Source: Ilex aquifolium
Taxonomy: Eukaryota > Streptophyta > Magnoliopsida > Aquifoliales > Aquifoliaceae
Assembly: GCA_951799425.1 (NCBI GenBank)
Contig: OX637393.1
Coordinates: 8,936,244-9,000,243 of the forward strand
DNA: 64,000 bases
Direction: 5' to 3'
Shown here: positions 21,739 to 31,641 of the stretch, piece by piece
How positions within the stretch are numbered: the stretch's first letter is position 1
How the letters are laid out: every line of letters starts with the position of its first letter
Program-made: the position numbers and the translations under genes
Notes under the pieces: model-generated
Seen by the model: the letters and a program-made list of their open reading frames with translations, nothing else
Database searches by the model: none
What the model was told of the DNA's origin: nothing

Positions 21739-22153
21739 CAAAGGTCCAGGTTGCAAACCAGTGTGTAGAGAAGGCAAATGCAAAGCACAATCGGTCAGAA
21801 ATGGAGGTCTCAGACACCAACCTCGAAGGAAGGATACCCTAAGCAAGGTAGGCTAGTCCACGAAATACGAAAGGGGGGAAAGGTCGTCGGAATGGCTCCT
21901 AAAATAGCTAAATCTCCATATCAAGAAGCGGAACCCAAAGCCCCACTATGGAGGGTTGAAGGGATCCAGGTCGAGCAAGAAAGAAGAAGAGAGGAGACCC
22001 GTACCTAGTAAAGGCGCTAGATGCAGAAAGGAACCGGGAATGCAGAAACCCTAAAATTAGCCCGAAAGTCTGAAACGAGACGCCTCGGAAGCCAAAGGAA
22101 GAGAAGGAGACGCAAGGAGAAGTTTCAAAAAACGCAAAAGTGAAACAGGCGAA

Positions 22154-22190
22154 TAATAATAATAATAATAATTAATAATAATATTTTTTT
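22154..22190. repeat. (AAT)n microsatellite at palindrome edge
   Basis: AATAATAATAAT repeat directly follows the end of module A' homology and marks the breakpoint between GC-rich retrotransposon and AT-rich flank. Confidence 0.7.
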
Positions 22191-22379
22191 TATACAATAA
22201 TTATGTCAATGCTTGATAAACAGTTACAAATAATTAATATTTTCTTTCTATAATACTAATTAAATATGTTAATCGTACATCGCGCAATCAAATTAAACAT
22301 CAGAAGTAATGGAAAAAAAGCCATCAGAACATGAAAACTCATACATGCAACGAAAAGGTCAGGTCAATCTCCTTTGAAT

Positions 22380-22557
22380 TAAAAATTTCGTGTTGATGGG
22401 TCAATTCGGGTTGAACCCGAACACGACCCATTAACACTTCGTGTTGACGGGTCGTGTCATACACGGGTTTGAACAAAAAAATAGTCAACACAAACCCATT
22501 TATTCGTGTCGTGTTCGTATCGAGTTATCGTGTCGTGTCAAAAATTACCACCCCTAA
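22380..22557. mobile_element. hAT-like MITE remnant (right end)
   Basis: GTGTCGTGTTCG/GTGTTGACGGGTCGTG words and the terminal TTACCACCCCTAAT match the widespread plant hAT-type elements that end in TAGGGGTGGCAA. The left TIR is missing. The element at 57210-57746 is of the same kind. Confidence 0.5.
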
Positions 22558-22639
22558 TGTCAAACATCCTTCTGGTGTGTAAAGCTTTTCTACTGGCTTG
22601 TCACCTTCCTATTTCTAAAAGGTTTTAGAGACCCTTGGA

Positions 22640-22920
22640 ATGAAATTTCTTATTCTTATGCCTCTATTTAGGAAATTTATAGAACACTTTTGATTGATAT
22701 AAATAAAGCCTAAAGAAGTCGTGGAAGATTCTTAGCAATAGTAAATATTTAGATATGTTTACAGAGAATTCTAGAAGTATCATTGTACAGTTAGTAACCA
22801 CACATTATGAGTCTAAATAGCTATATAAATGGGTGAGAGATCATTTTCACCCATCAAGCCTCAACTTGTAGACCTCTATTGATCAATACAATGCTACATG
22901 TGTCTCTCCTAAAAATGATT
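22640..22920 (+). mobile_element. Possible solo LTR / LTR fragment
   Basis: A TATA box (GCTATATAAATGGG at 22820-22833) is followed by a leader with TCAATACAATGCTACATG, in the style of plant LTR promoters. No ends or duplication were found. From 22920 to 24480 I see no gene except the tandem repeat at 23479-23560. Confidence 0.3.
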
Positions 22921-23478
22921 GTGTTTTTTTTTTCATCCCAAGATTTTAACATGCTATTGTTATGATTTTTTGGGGTTGGAATTTATGTATTATTTTTTGT
23001 AATTATTTTTAAATTTTAATTTTATGACCCATCCAAAACAGTTTTTATAAATCACCCATTGGCCCAGTCCTTTCCCGTATAGATTTAATAGGTATGAGGC
23101 AAAGCACTCCCATTCAAAGTACTAAATGTCAAAACATCTCCTTAAAGACAAATTTGGGAAGGAAAGACAGTCAACTCATGTTTGTGTTATATGAGAGATG
23201 CTAAAAGCCACCAAAAGTGCTACATACAGAATATCCCATTTTGACCACTGAGTGCTTCATGCAAGCCCCATTGAAGAGGTCATTTTTGAGGGAGATATTA
23301 AAATCAAGTAAATTCAGTTCATACATTTTCCAACTATCAAATCATGCTCCCTCTAGTGCCGTGACCAACGTATGGAACAACGTGTGTGAGGTAGGGATGC
23401 CACTCAAGGAGCATGAATCAGGGAAGTAACAACTCTCTGTCGAGTGGTACAACAAGCATATTCTAGTCTCTCTCATTT

Positions 23479-23560
23479 GGAAATGCATGTCAAAACATGC
23501 AGCCCTGAATGGGCACGATGGAAATGCATGTCAAAACATGTAGCCCTGAATGGGCACGAT
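23479..23560. repeat. 41-bp tandem duplication
   Basis: GGAAATGCATGTCAAAACAT plus GCAGCCCTGAATGGGCACGAT occurs twice in a row (23479-23519, 23520-23560) with one difference. Contains the palindrome ATGCAT. Confidence 0.9.
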
Positions 23561-24479
23561 TTGTCACTCTCAATGAAGTGGCACATCCGAAAGATATAAC
23601 AAATGACAATAAGTAAAAAATAAAAATAAAACTCTTAAAGGGAAAAAAAATTCCATACCTTCGCTTTATAAGCAATAAGAGAAGATGGAGCATGTGATAG
23701 GTCGAAAGCAGGGGCGGTGTGATAAAATTTTGAGAAATAGTCCACATATGTATTGGTTTACAAATAAAAGTTTGATAAATTTATTATTTGCCCCCTTCAA
23801 GTTCTTGAAAATTTGTATAGCGATTTAGTGGTCCACTCGTCACTTGAATTCATAGACATATATATATTCATCACAAACATTACCTATGTTGTTTGATACA
23901 CTTCTTTTAAATTTTGTTCAAAATTATTGTATAGTTGTTTTGTGATTCTTTTTTTGGTAAGTTAGTAGCTCATAACCTAGTAACACATAAATAAATACAA
24001 ATGATAACATATACTAACGTAAAAGCGTTTGTCATTAAAAAAAAATCAATTTATCAACACAATTAAAAGTAAATTGTTGAGAAATTTTATCATAAAAAAT
24101 GATCAATTTTAAACGATTCTTGATATTTGTAACATATTCATCATGTTGAAATTTACTCTTAAAGAGTTACTGTTTTTGTTTGTTCATATATTTTGGTAAA
24201 GGTCAATTGAAATTGTTTTAATTTTTACAATAATTAAGTTTTAATTCTTAATATATTTCTCCTACTTCAACTAAATGAATTTTTTAAATGATCATAATGC
24301 CTAATTAAGTTCTCATTAACAAGGCCAAGGAATATTCCTCTAAACTAATTGGTTAATTTTGTCATTCATATTTTTGCCCCCTGGAATCTTAAGGGAGTAG
24401 TCAGCGCAAGCCTAAACACTCCGTAACAAAAAAAATTTCTCTCAAACTATCTTGGCCCTCCCTTGTTCTACTGACTTAG

Positions 24480-24860
24480 ATGTCATGCATTCGAGACATA
24501 AAAATAATGTCATGCATTACCAACTTTGGGATTTGAAAAATTCCAATATTTATTGAACATAATAAGCCGTGTGAATGACAATTAAATCCAATCCAATCAG
24601 ACCAATTCCAAGGATCAAAATGTGCCCAAGAAGTTCTGACTTTGTTATGTACTTGTTCCACTCTTGTTTTCTTTTTTATATTGGATTAGACCTTTCATAT
24701 GATTCATACTAACTAAAAATTAATTTAATTATTTTTTCGACTTTAATTTTTTATTAGTTTGTTTCATGCAAGACACATGATGGATCGTCTTGTGCTTTTA
24801 AGTTACATCGTGTTAAAATTTATTTAATTCATACTCCACTTAATTATAATTGTGTATGAT
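24480..24860. repeat. Segmental-duplication block X, copy 1
   Basis: Shares a series of words with 30090-30430 and 35510-35740: AATCCAATCC...GACCAA, AAATGTGCCCAAGAAGTTCT, TTGTTCCACTC and GATGGATCGTCTTGTG. This is a three-copy low-copy repeat, non-coding. Copies 1 and 3 each lie upstream of a phospholipase gene. Confidence 0.7.
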
Positions 24861-25560
24861 AATGATGAAATTTTGGGTATGGACTGCCATAATCAAGGGC
24901 CCAATAAGTTCAGAAGGCCTCTACTAGCACATTGGCTCAAATGGATCGCAGTAACTTGTCCACAACAAGAGTAGGATGGATCGCGCCCAAAGGGTAAAAC
25001 CCAACAGTACCAGAAGGCTTGAAGTCTAGCCCAGCCCCAATCCAACTCAAGGTCAGCTCGGGTAAGAGGAGCTCAAAAATCTAATTTTTCGTCAATTTTG
25101 AAAGGTAAATTTTTCTCAATGATTGCAAGTGACTCGTGTACATAATGTAGGAAGCGGTGATCAATCAAGAGGTGCGGAAAACTAACTCTTGCGTAATGTT
25201 TTAGCTAAATAGGGGAGTGAGTAATTCTGAAAATCTCGATTATATTTGAAATTCTTTCAGACTATATAATACCATAGCTCAATTTTCATCAATATTTTGA
25301 AATCAAAATTCGAATTTTTTTTTGCTACATTTTCATTCATCGTCTAAAACTTTTAAAACGTTTTCTATTTACAAGTTAACTAATACTATGCACTAAAAAA
25401 CAATTTTAATTATTATTAAAGAAAGGGTAAAATCTCAACGCGAACGAAAAATTATATCCGTTTTATAGAACGTAAAAGCATAGAATATATCATAATAGTC
25501 GAAATTCATATGCTCTAGTTTTATATTACTATCATATAAAATTATCAAATCGTGTTATGA

Positions 25561-25632
25561 GTAGGAGATCAATCGAAGTGCGTATAAACTGGTCCGAACA
25601 CTCCTAACCATTTAACAAAAAAAAAAAAAAAA
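25561..25632 (+). mobile_element. 5'-truncated SINE tail with 16-bp target duplication
   Basis: Flanked by TCAAATCGTGTTATGA (25545-25560) and TCAAGTCGTGTTATGA (25633-25648), one mismatch. The body ends in a poly-A of about 15. Its GAAGTGCGTATAAACTGGTC...CGAACAC sequence matches the 3' part of the SINE at 42235-42490. The duplicated locus at 37240 lacks it. Confidence 0.85.
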
Positions 25633-25677
25633 TCAAGTCGTGTTATGAATTATCAACCTTCCAAGGTGTTTTGAGTG

Positions 25678-25996
25678 CAAGGATCAAAATTTCGTTTTGG
25701 TCACCTAGGAAAAAAAGACATTTCGATGTGTTTCGGAAACGTTTTGACCTGTTTCAGAAACAAAATGAAAAAAATAAAAAATTTAAGAATTTTTTTTTCA
25801 AAACATTGGTCGAAATATACCAAAATATCTTGAAATATTTTGAAGCATTCTTAAGTAATTATGCAAATATATTGAAATATAACAACATTTTGAAGCATTA
25901 TGGAACACTTCGAAGTATTAAAATTTCGAGTCCATCACTAATTCGTTTCGATTTCCATAAAAACGGAAACGTTTTGAATCGATATTTTGATCCTTA
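25678..25996. mobile_element. hAT-type MITE, 319 bp
   Basis: 8-bp target duplication TTTGAGTG (25670-25677 and 25997-26004). TIRs CAAGGATCAAAAT and ATTTTGATCCTTA. The paralogous site near 37285 reads GTTTTGAGTCACATATT without the insertion. Similar sequence lies at 4725-4930 and 47290-47580. Confidence 0.9.
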
Positions 25997-27012
25997 TTTG
26001 AGTGACATATTATAATACATACATAAAAATGTATATTCTAAGATGAGCAGTGGGTGCTTGGTATCCAAGCAAATGTGAAAGGGTACGTGAGTGATTACGT
26101 GTTGAAAGTCAAACTCGTTCGTTTGTTTGTTCAAAAAGCCAAAGAAGAAAAGTGAAGTAGTTGACTGGGTTTTAGTTGTCAAACTCGTTCGTATGTTTAG
26201 CAGTAATATATTCATTCGAGATTGTGTCTTATCGAACTTATACTGGGTTTTAGTTGTGTCGTATTACGATCTTATAAAGTTGAATTTGTGTTGTATTGAA
26301 TTCGTGTCGAGTATTAGTTGTATATTAACTATGTTTAACGGATTTGTATAATTTTTAACCAGATTCATGTAAACTCATTAACTTTGTATTATTTTTGTAT
26401 TGGGTTAGCATCTCTTATTCCGAATTAAGAAGCATGTTTAAGATAACAAAACTCTCTTTTGAGCGTATATACCGATTTTCACCAAGCCAAAAACATAATA
26501 TTTATCTCTCCATTTGATGAAATTGATTCTATATTAAGGCTGATGTGTCAATATTATAAAATTTTAATACGTACTAAATGGGTTGGAATCAAGGTCGAAA
26601 TCTTTTTTTGTTTTCACACCAAAATATTTTAGTTTCAATAAAAATCAAAATCAATCAATGAAGAAAAATCGAAGTGCACAAGTTTTGGGATGGTTCTAAA
26701 TATTTTGAAATCAAAATTTTAATTTTTTTTTAACATTTTCATTCATCTTCTAAAATTTTTAAAATATATATTTTTTTTTTGTTTTCGAGCTAACCAGAAC
26801 TATGCACCGAAAAAAAAATTTACATTCTTACTAAAGAAAGGGTCAAATCTCAAAGTGAACAAAAAATTATATCCGATTGTTAGGACGCGTAAAAGCATAG
26901 AAGATAACATGAAAAATCACCTAGTCCAAATTTTTCTTTGAACGGGTCAATAATCCTATGCTGAAACTTGGAAGTTGAAACTGTCCCTTCAACTTTCAGC
27001 AGCTCATAACCC

Positions 27013-27020
27013 TATAAATA
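27013..27020 (+). promoter_or_regulatory. TATA box of phospholipase gene 1
   Basis: CCCTATAAATACTC, 97 bp before the ATG. The box and about 60 bp around it (GCTGAAACTTGGAAGTTGAA) are conserved in gene 2. Confidence 0.75.
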
Positions 27021-27047
27021 CTCTCTCAACTTTAACATTCATCTATC

Positions 27048-27052
<5 letters not shown>

Positions 27053-27079
<27 letters not shown>
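27053..27079. repeat. (CT)n in 5' UTR of phospholipase gene 1
   Basis: About 13 CT units between TATA box and ATG. Gene 2 has only about four at the same place, so the tract length differs between the paralogs. Confidence 0.85.
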
Positions 27080-27109
27080 GAGAAAACTGCTTGGGTTCAA
27101 ATAGCCACC

Positions 27110-28639
27110 ATGAAAGCACTCCATCCTCACCTTCCATCAATCAACCTTGCCAGCACCAATAAACTTTCCAAAATCCATGCCAATCAGGAAATTGCAATCG
27201 ATATTCACCCACATCGAAAAACTTCTAACCCGGTCAATCGCCTAGCCGAATCACTCTCTCACCTCCTACATCTCCATGTTGGAGAACCAACCCAAAAAAG
27301 CCTCCAATATAGCACTAATTGGAATGCTCATATTGAGGAGAAGCACAATACTCCTCTTATGTCTCCTAAGGAAGACATATCAGAGAAATGGCGCGAAATT
27401 CATGGTTCTTATGAGTGGGACAATCTTCTTGATCCACTTCACCCGTGGCTTCGACGGGAGATTGTGAAATATGGGGAGTGCGCACAAGCAACATATGATG
27501 CCTTTGATTTTGATTCGTTCTCAGAGTATTGTGGGAGTTGTAAATACAATCGTCATAGGCTTTTCGATAAATTAGGCCTTGATAAGAATGGCTACAATGT
27601 GACTAAGTATATTTATGCTATGTCACACATGAATTTGCCTCGATGGTTTGAGAGGTCTCACTTAGGGGATACATGGAGCAAGGACTCAAATTGGATGGGA
27701 TTTATAGCAGTCAGTGATGATGAAGAGTCAAGTCGAATTGGGCGAAGAGATATAGTTGTGGCATGGCGTGGCACTGTAGCACCATCAGAGTGGTACGAAG
27801 ATTTTCAGAGGGAATTAGAGCCTATTGGGCATGGGGAAGCAAAAGTGGAACATGGGTTTCTTAGCCTTTACAAGTCCAAAAGTGAATCAACTAGATACAA
27901 TAAGAGTAGTGCCTCGGAGCAAGTCATGAAAGAAGTGAAGAGGCTAGTGCAATTCTACAATGCAAGAGGTGAAAAGGTAAGTCTCACAATCACTGGACAT
28001 AGCCTAGGTGGTGCATTGGCACTCCTAAATGCTTATGAGGCTGCTACTTCTCTCCCCGGCCTTCATGTCAACGTTATATCGTTTGGTGCACCTAGGGTTG
28101 GCAATATAGCTTTTCGAGATGAGTTACACCAATTGGGTGTGAAAACACTGCGTGTTGTCATAAAACAAGATTTAGTCCCTCGGATGCTTGGGGTCTTCTT
28201 CAATGAAAGCGTACAAAGGTTTGATGACATAACCGGAACCCTAGATTGGGTTTACACACATGTTGGAGCTGAATTGAAGCTTGATGTGAAATCTTCTCCC
28301 TATCTCAAACGCGGATTCAACGTGTTAGGGTTTCATATGCTAGAGACTTACCTTCATCTTGCCGACGGGTTCCATAGCAGAACCTCAACATTTAGGTCTG
28401 ATGCGAAAAGGGATGTTATTTTGGTGAACAAAGCATGTGATATGCTTGTGGATGAACTAAGAATTCCTCATAGTTGGTACCAAGAGGCCAACAAGGGACT
28501 AGTTTGCAATGCTCATGGTAGGTGGGTTAAACCTAAGAGGGACCCAGAGGACATACCTTCACCTACTAGTGAAGAACATGATCATGTGTTTGGGATGCAG
28601 GAAAATTATGGAGAACTTGAACCCTTGTTATGTGTATAG
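27110..28639 (+). CDS. Class I phospholipase A1 (DAD1-like, plastid-type lipase), gene 1
   Basis: Single-exon, 509 residues from ATG 27110 (context GCCACCATGA); upstream in-frame codons start with non-ATG and lie over the TATA and CT tract. Class 3 lipase fold: WREIHGSYEWDNLLDPLHPWLR, YGECAQATYDAFDFD, RRDIVVAWRGT, the GHSLGG nucleophile elbow (Ser298), FGAPRVGN, QDLVPRM (Asp354) and HMLETYLHL (His409/His416). These family members (PLA1-I, near the gamma group) release acyl chains from the sn-1 position of plastid lipids and can feed jasmonate synthesis. The first 70 residues are Ser/Thr/His/Lys-rich with few acidic residues, fitting a transit peptide. All catalytic residues are present. Compared with gene 2 it has an extra 3' UTR block of about 100 bp (28755-28860). 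Confidence 0.93.
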   Translation: MKALHPHLPSINLASTNKLSKIHANQEIAIDIHPHRKTSNPVNRLAESLSHLLHLHVGEPTQKSLQYSTNWNAHIEEKHNTPLMSPKEDISEKWREIHGSYEWDNLLDPLHPWLRREIVKYGECAQATYDAFDFDSFSEYCGSCKYNRHRLFDKLGLDKNGYNVTKYIYAMSHMNLPRWFERSHLGDTWSKDSNWMGFIAVSDDEESSRIGRRDIVVAWRGTVAPSEWYEDFQRELEPIGHGEAKVEHGFLSLYKSKSESTRYNKSSASEQVMKEVKRLVQFYNARGEKVSLTITGHSLGGALALLNAYEAATSLPGLHVNVISFGAPRVGNIAFRDELHQLGVKTLRVVIKQDLVPRMLGVFFNESVQRFDDITGTLDWVYTHVGAELKLDVKSSPYLKRGFNVLGFHMLETYLHLADGFHSRTSTFRSDAKRDVILVNKACDMLVDELRIPHSWYQEANKGLVCNAHGRWVKPKRDPEDIPSPTSEEHDHVFGMQENYGELEPLLCV

Positions 28640-30089
28640 AACACAACATTTTGTAAGTCAGAAGCTCAATGATGTATTTAGGTGATCAAATCTTCACCAA
28701 AACTAGCATATGTAAAGATAGATTAATAGAACAAAGAAATCTTCATGTAAATTATTAAATTTGATAGTATGCTCTCATATGCAGGCCAAATGGTGCCTTA
28801 TGTGCCATTAATAAATGGTGTTTATCAACCCCACTGCATTTTCTCCATACTATTTTTGTTTTAGAGTGGAAGTAACAATGTCTGATTCTCTTTCATGAAT
28901 AAATCCGGCTAAAATTCCATGGACAACAGTATACCCAGAAATTATATTGGAGTAAAAAGAAAAAAAGGAAACTTCACTTCCAAAGTTGGGATGCTACCAT
29001 TAATTGATATGGTGGTTGTTTTAGTTGTTATTACTACAATGTTACCTATGGCAACAAATTGGATTTAAATCGGATTTCGGCCATTCCAATTAACGGGTTG
29101 TAATTCATATCTGTATTCGTTATAAATGAAAAAATCGATCCGGTCTTAATAACACAAGCTATTTTCAACAAACTAAATTTGATTTTCGGTTCAATTTCAC
29201 TAATTAATCACTCAAATTTATCATGCATTTACATATAAGTTGGACTGGACAATTAATTAGATCAAATATTGGTATAATCAAATCCATATCTGAATACATA
29301 TACTGGACATTCAGATTTGAATAACAGGTCAAAAATATCAATTCATATTTGACTAATTAGATACGAATTCACCGTCGACATAAATAACTATAATTAGTGT
29401 TTGTAAGACCGACTAGAGATTAGCACCACTAGATCTTGCTATACACCAAAGCCTGTTAATTTGTGTCCCTTGGTTGTTATTCGTCCGGTGCTTTGGCCAA
29501 CCTATGTTTTTGGTAGTTGAAGAGATCCAAATACTCAAAATCAATTAGGTTTTCAGACACTACATGATCTGTCTATGTGATTGGGTCATGTAGTCTATGT
29601 TTTTTATGGACAATCACTAGTATGATTGACCAAATAATTTATTTGGTGAAGTTATAATTGAAGGGTCATATACCTGGTCCGCAATTGTCCGGTGTGAGTG
29701 GTTTGTGGGTCCCATTGATCAAAAAGAAAGAAGTTATAATTGAAGGGTCATATAATATGTTTTTGGACAAATAATTTATAGCTAGTAATTTACTATTTAA
29801 ATATTTTATTTTTTACGATCTGACCGTTTAGACAATTTAACCTAGCGGTTGAACCAATTATCCATTATGTTGGTCCCTTTGATGGGTTGAAGTGAAGACC
29901 GGGATTAATAGGTGTAGCTCAACATGAAAAGTAGACTTAGCTATCTTGAAGAGGATGGGATAAAATCATGGGAAAAAGAAATTTACAATATATGGAGGGA
30001 ATCAAATCAAGACTAGCTTGATTTGGTCAAAAGGGCTTAAAAATCAATCATAAAATACAAATCCTTAAAAAAAGAAGAAGGTAGATTAC
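28640..30089. other. Intergenic sequence downstream of phospholipase gene 1
   Basis: No gene seen. A 25-bp string (AAGTTATAATTGAAGGGTCA and neighbours) is duplicated at 29648 and 29732. 29050-29400 contains AT-rich ATTCAAATCTG-type words of an old dispersed repeat. Confidence 0.5.
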
Positions 30090-30430
30090 ACAAGTTATGG
30101 GTCCACTCATTTGACTATAGAATTACCAACCATGGGATTTGATAAATTTCAATATTTATCCGACGTAATAAGCATGTGAAATCCAATCAAATCCAATCCG
30201 ACCAAGTCCAAGGATTGAAATGTGCCCAAGAAGTTCTAGCTTTGTTATGTAGTTGTTCCACTCTAGTTTGTTTTTGTTGGATTAGGCCTTTCATATAATT
30301 CATACTAATTAAGAATTAATTATGTATTTTTTATTAGTTTGTTTTATGTAAGACGATTAATGGATCGTCTTGTGTTTTTAAGTTACATCGTATTAAAATT
30401 TATTTAATTCATATCTGACTTATATATTAC
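30090..30430. repeat. Segmental-duplication block X, copy 2 (no phospholipase attached)
   Basis: Closest to copy 1 (24480-24860): CAAGTCCAAGGATTGAAATG, GTGCCCAAGAAGTTCTAGC and ATTAATGGATCGTCTTGTG. No lipase gene follows before 40267, suggesting loss or an incomplete third duplicate. Confidence 0.75.
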
Positions 30431-30657
30431 TGTGTATAGTCAAATTTATGTCGCATATAAATTATAGTTTGTCCTATTTGTATGAACCTATTTATGTCAC
30501 GGGTATCGATCTATGTAATGCCTATAGTACCCATAAATTGTCTATAATAACTGCTCATAACTTCCTCTCTCATCATATTTAGTTGTCTCCTCATAAAATT
30601 TTCGATTAATCTTGACAACAAAGTATAAATCATTTGGTCTAATCCCTTCATTTTTTT

Positions 30658-30909
30658 TGTGCCACTATATGTAGTACTGCATCAAATGCAGTTGATCCAT
30701 TAGGGCCACTATGTGAAGTTACGAAAAAAATTACAATGTATGGGTTCATGTCGACGCTGTATATGCAAGAAGTGCATTTATATGCCCTGAGTTTCGCCAT
30801 TTCCTTCATGGTGTTGAAGGTGCAAACTCATTTAGCCTTAATGCACACAAGTGGTCCTTGACCACTTTGGATTGTTGTTCCTTTGGTTAAGGAACCAAGT
30901 GACCTTGTG
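30658..30909 (+). pseudogene. Aromatic L-amino acid (tyrosine/tryptophan) decarboxylase fragment
   Basis: Translated in two frames, it gives [20 protein letters not shown] then, after a 1-2 bp shift near 30740, [40 protein letters not shown] and LDCC, followed by a second shift and VKEPSDLV. This is the PLP-binding core of plant group II decarboxylases, including the NAHKW lysine that binds the cofactor. About 85 codons of roughly 500 remain, with two frameshifts and no start, so it is dead. Active enzymes convert tyrosine, DOPA or tryptophan to amines. It sits between segmental-duplication block X and a gypsy LTR, possibly captured or left from a lost gene. Confidence 0.8.
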
Positions 30910-31641
30910 TTTACACTCAAATAATAAAAAACTTAGGGGTGACATGTGGCAAGGGTCAACGATCAGGATTAAGTCAACAAAGATTCAAGGAAGATAAGAC
31001 AGATAAGAGAAAAAGGATCTCCATGGATCTCGAATAATGAAGAGACGTGAATTTATGAGTCGCGGTTACAGATGGTTTGGTGCACGATAGATGATGTTGG
31101 AAATAGAGGCCAAGAAACTGGTTTCGTGGTTGGAAAAGACGACTCCGACAGTTAATAGCTAGCCACCGCCTATAAATACAGAGGCCTAGAGTACAGAGAA
31201 GTGGTCTTTTGATCACACGGTATTCCAGAGCTTTCCTCTACACTATTGAGTTCGGTTGATTTTTTTTACACAATAATCGTCTCTCCGGTGACCCCTTTTC
31301 CATTTAATTTCAAATACAGTAGTTCATGCATCAATTTCTCTTTATCGTTTACATTACTGTCTTTTTTCCAAGTTATTTTAAATTCCTAGTTCATTCGCTC
31401 GTTATTCAAGATATTGTTTACGTACTTGATCTCCAAAGCAGAGAAAATAATCTAAAAGTAGCCTTGTGTTTTATTTCAATCGCTTGAACACTCACAATTT
31501 TAGAACCTCATGCGCAGTTCGAATATGTAAGGTTGTAAGTATTTGAAAACTAAGACTTTTAGGACTTTGGCACGCCTGGGATCCGAAATATGCTAAACAT
31601 ATATTTTTGGCATGGCTAGTAGGACCCACTGTAACAGTGAT

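Larger units (their letters stand above)
10908..22153. repeat. Large inverted repeat (palindrome) of retrotransposon accessory region
   Basis: Segments 10908-12560 and 14095-15745 on + match 22153-20513 and 20510-18867 in reverse complement, about 3.3 kb in total. The left arm has an extra 1.5 kb (12561-14094) and the spacer is about 3.1 kb (15746-18866). Arm identity is high (about 95-98% in stretches compared by eye). A transcript through it could fold into a long hairpin. Confidence 0.85.
25290..28935 (+). repeat. Segmental duplication, copy 1 (carries phospholipase gene 1)
   Basis: Colinear with about 37190-41980. Matching landmarks: TTTTATATTACTATCATAT (25520/37220), AATCGTGTTATGA (25550/37245), GATGAGCAGTGG (26042/37850), the promoter block and coding sequence, and GAGTGGAAGTAACAATGTCTG downstream (28866/41944). 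An internal partial repeat also exists (25300-25470 resembles 26690-26900). Confidence 0.85.

Noticed and set aside
9912..22153. A normal full-length LTR retrotransposon
   Set aside because: No second LTR, no RT or full integrase, and pol fragments in opposite orientations; it is a chimeric palindrome.
22154..22557. Right-hand LTR of the palindrome
   Set aside because: Homology to the left arm stops at 22153 before any LTR sequence; what follows is an (AAT)n tract and a hAT-type relic.
26975..27109. N-terminal extension of phospholipase gene 1
   Set aside because: The extended frame begins at a non-ATG codon and covers the TATA box and CT repeat; gene 2 places the start at or just before the same ATG as 27110.
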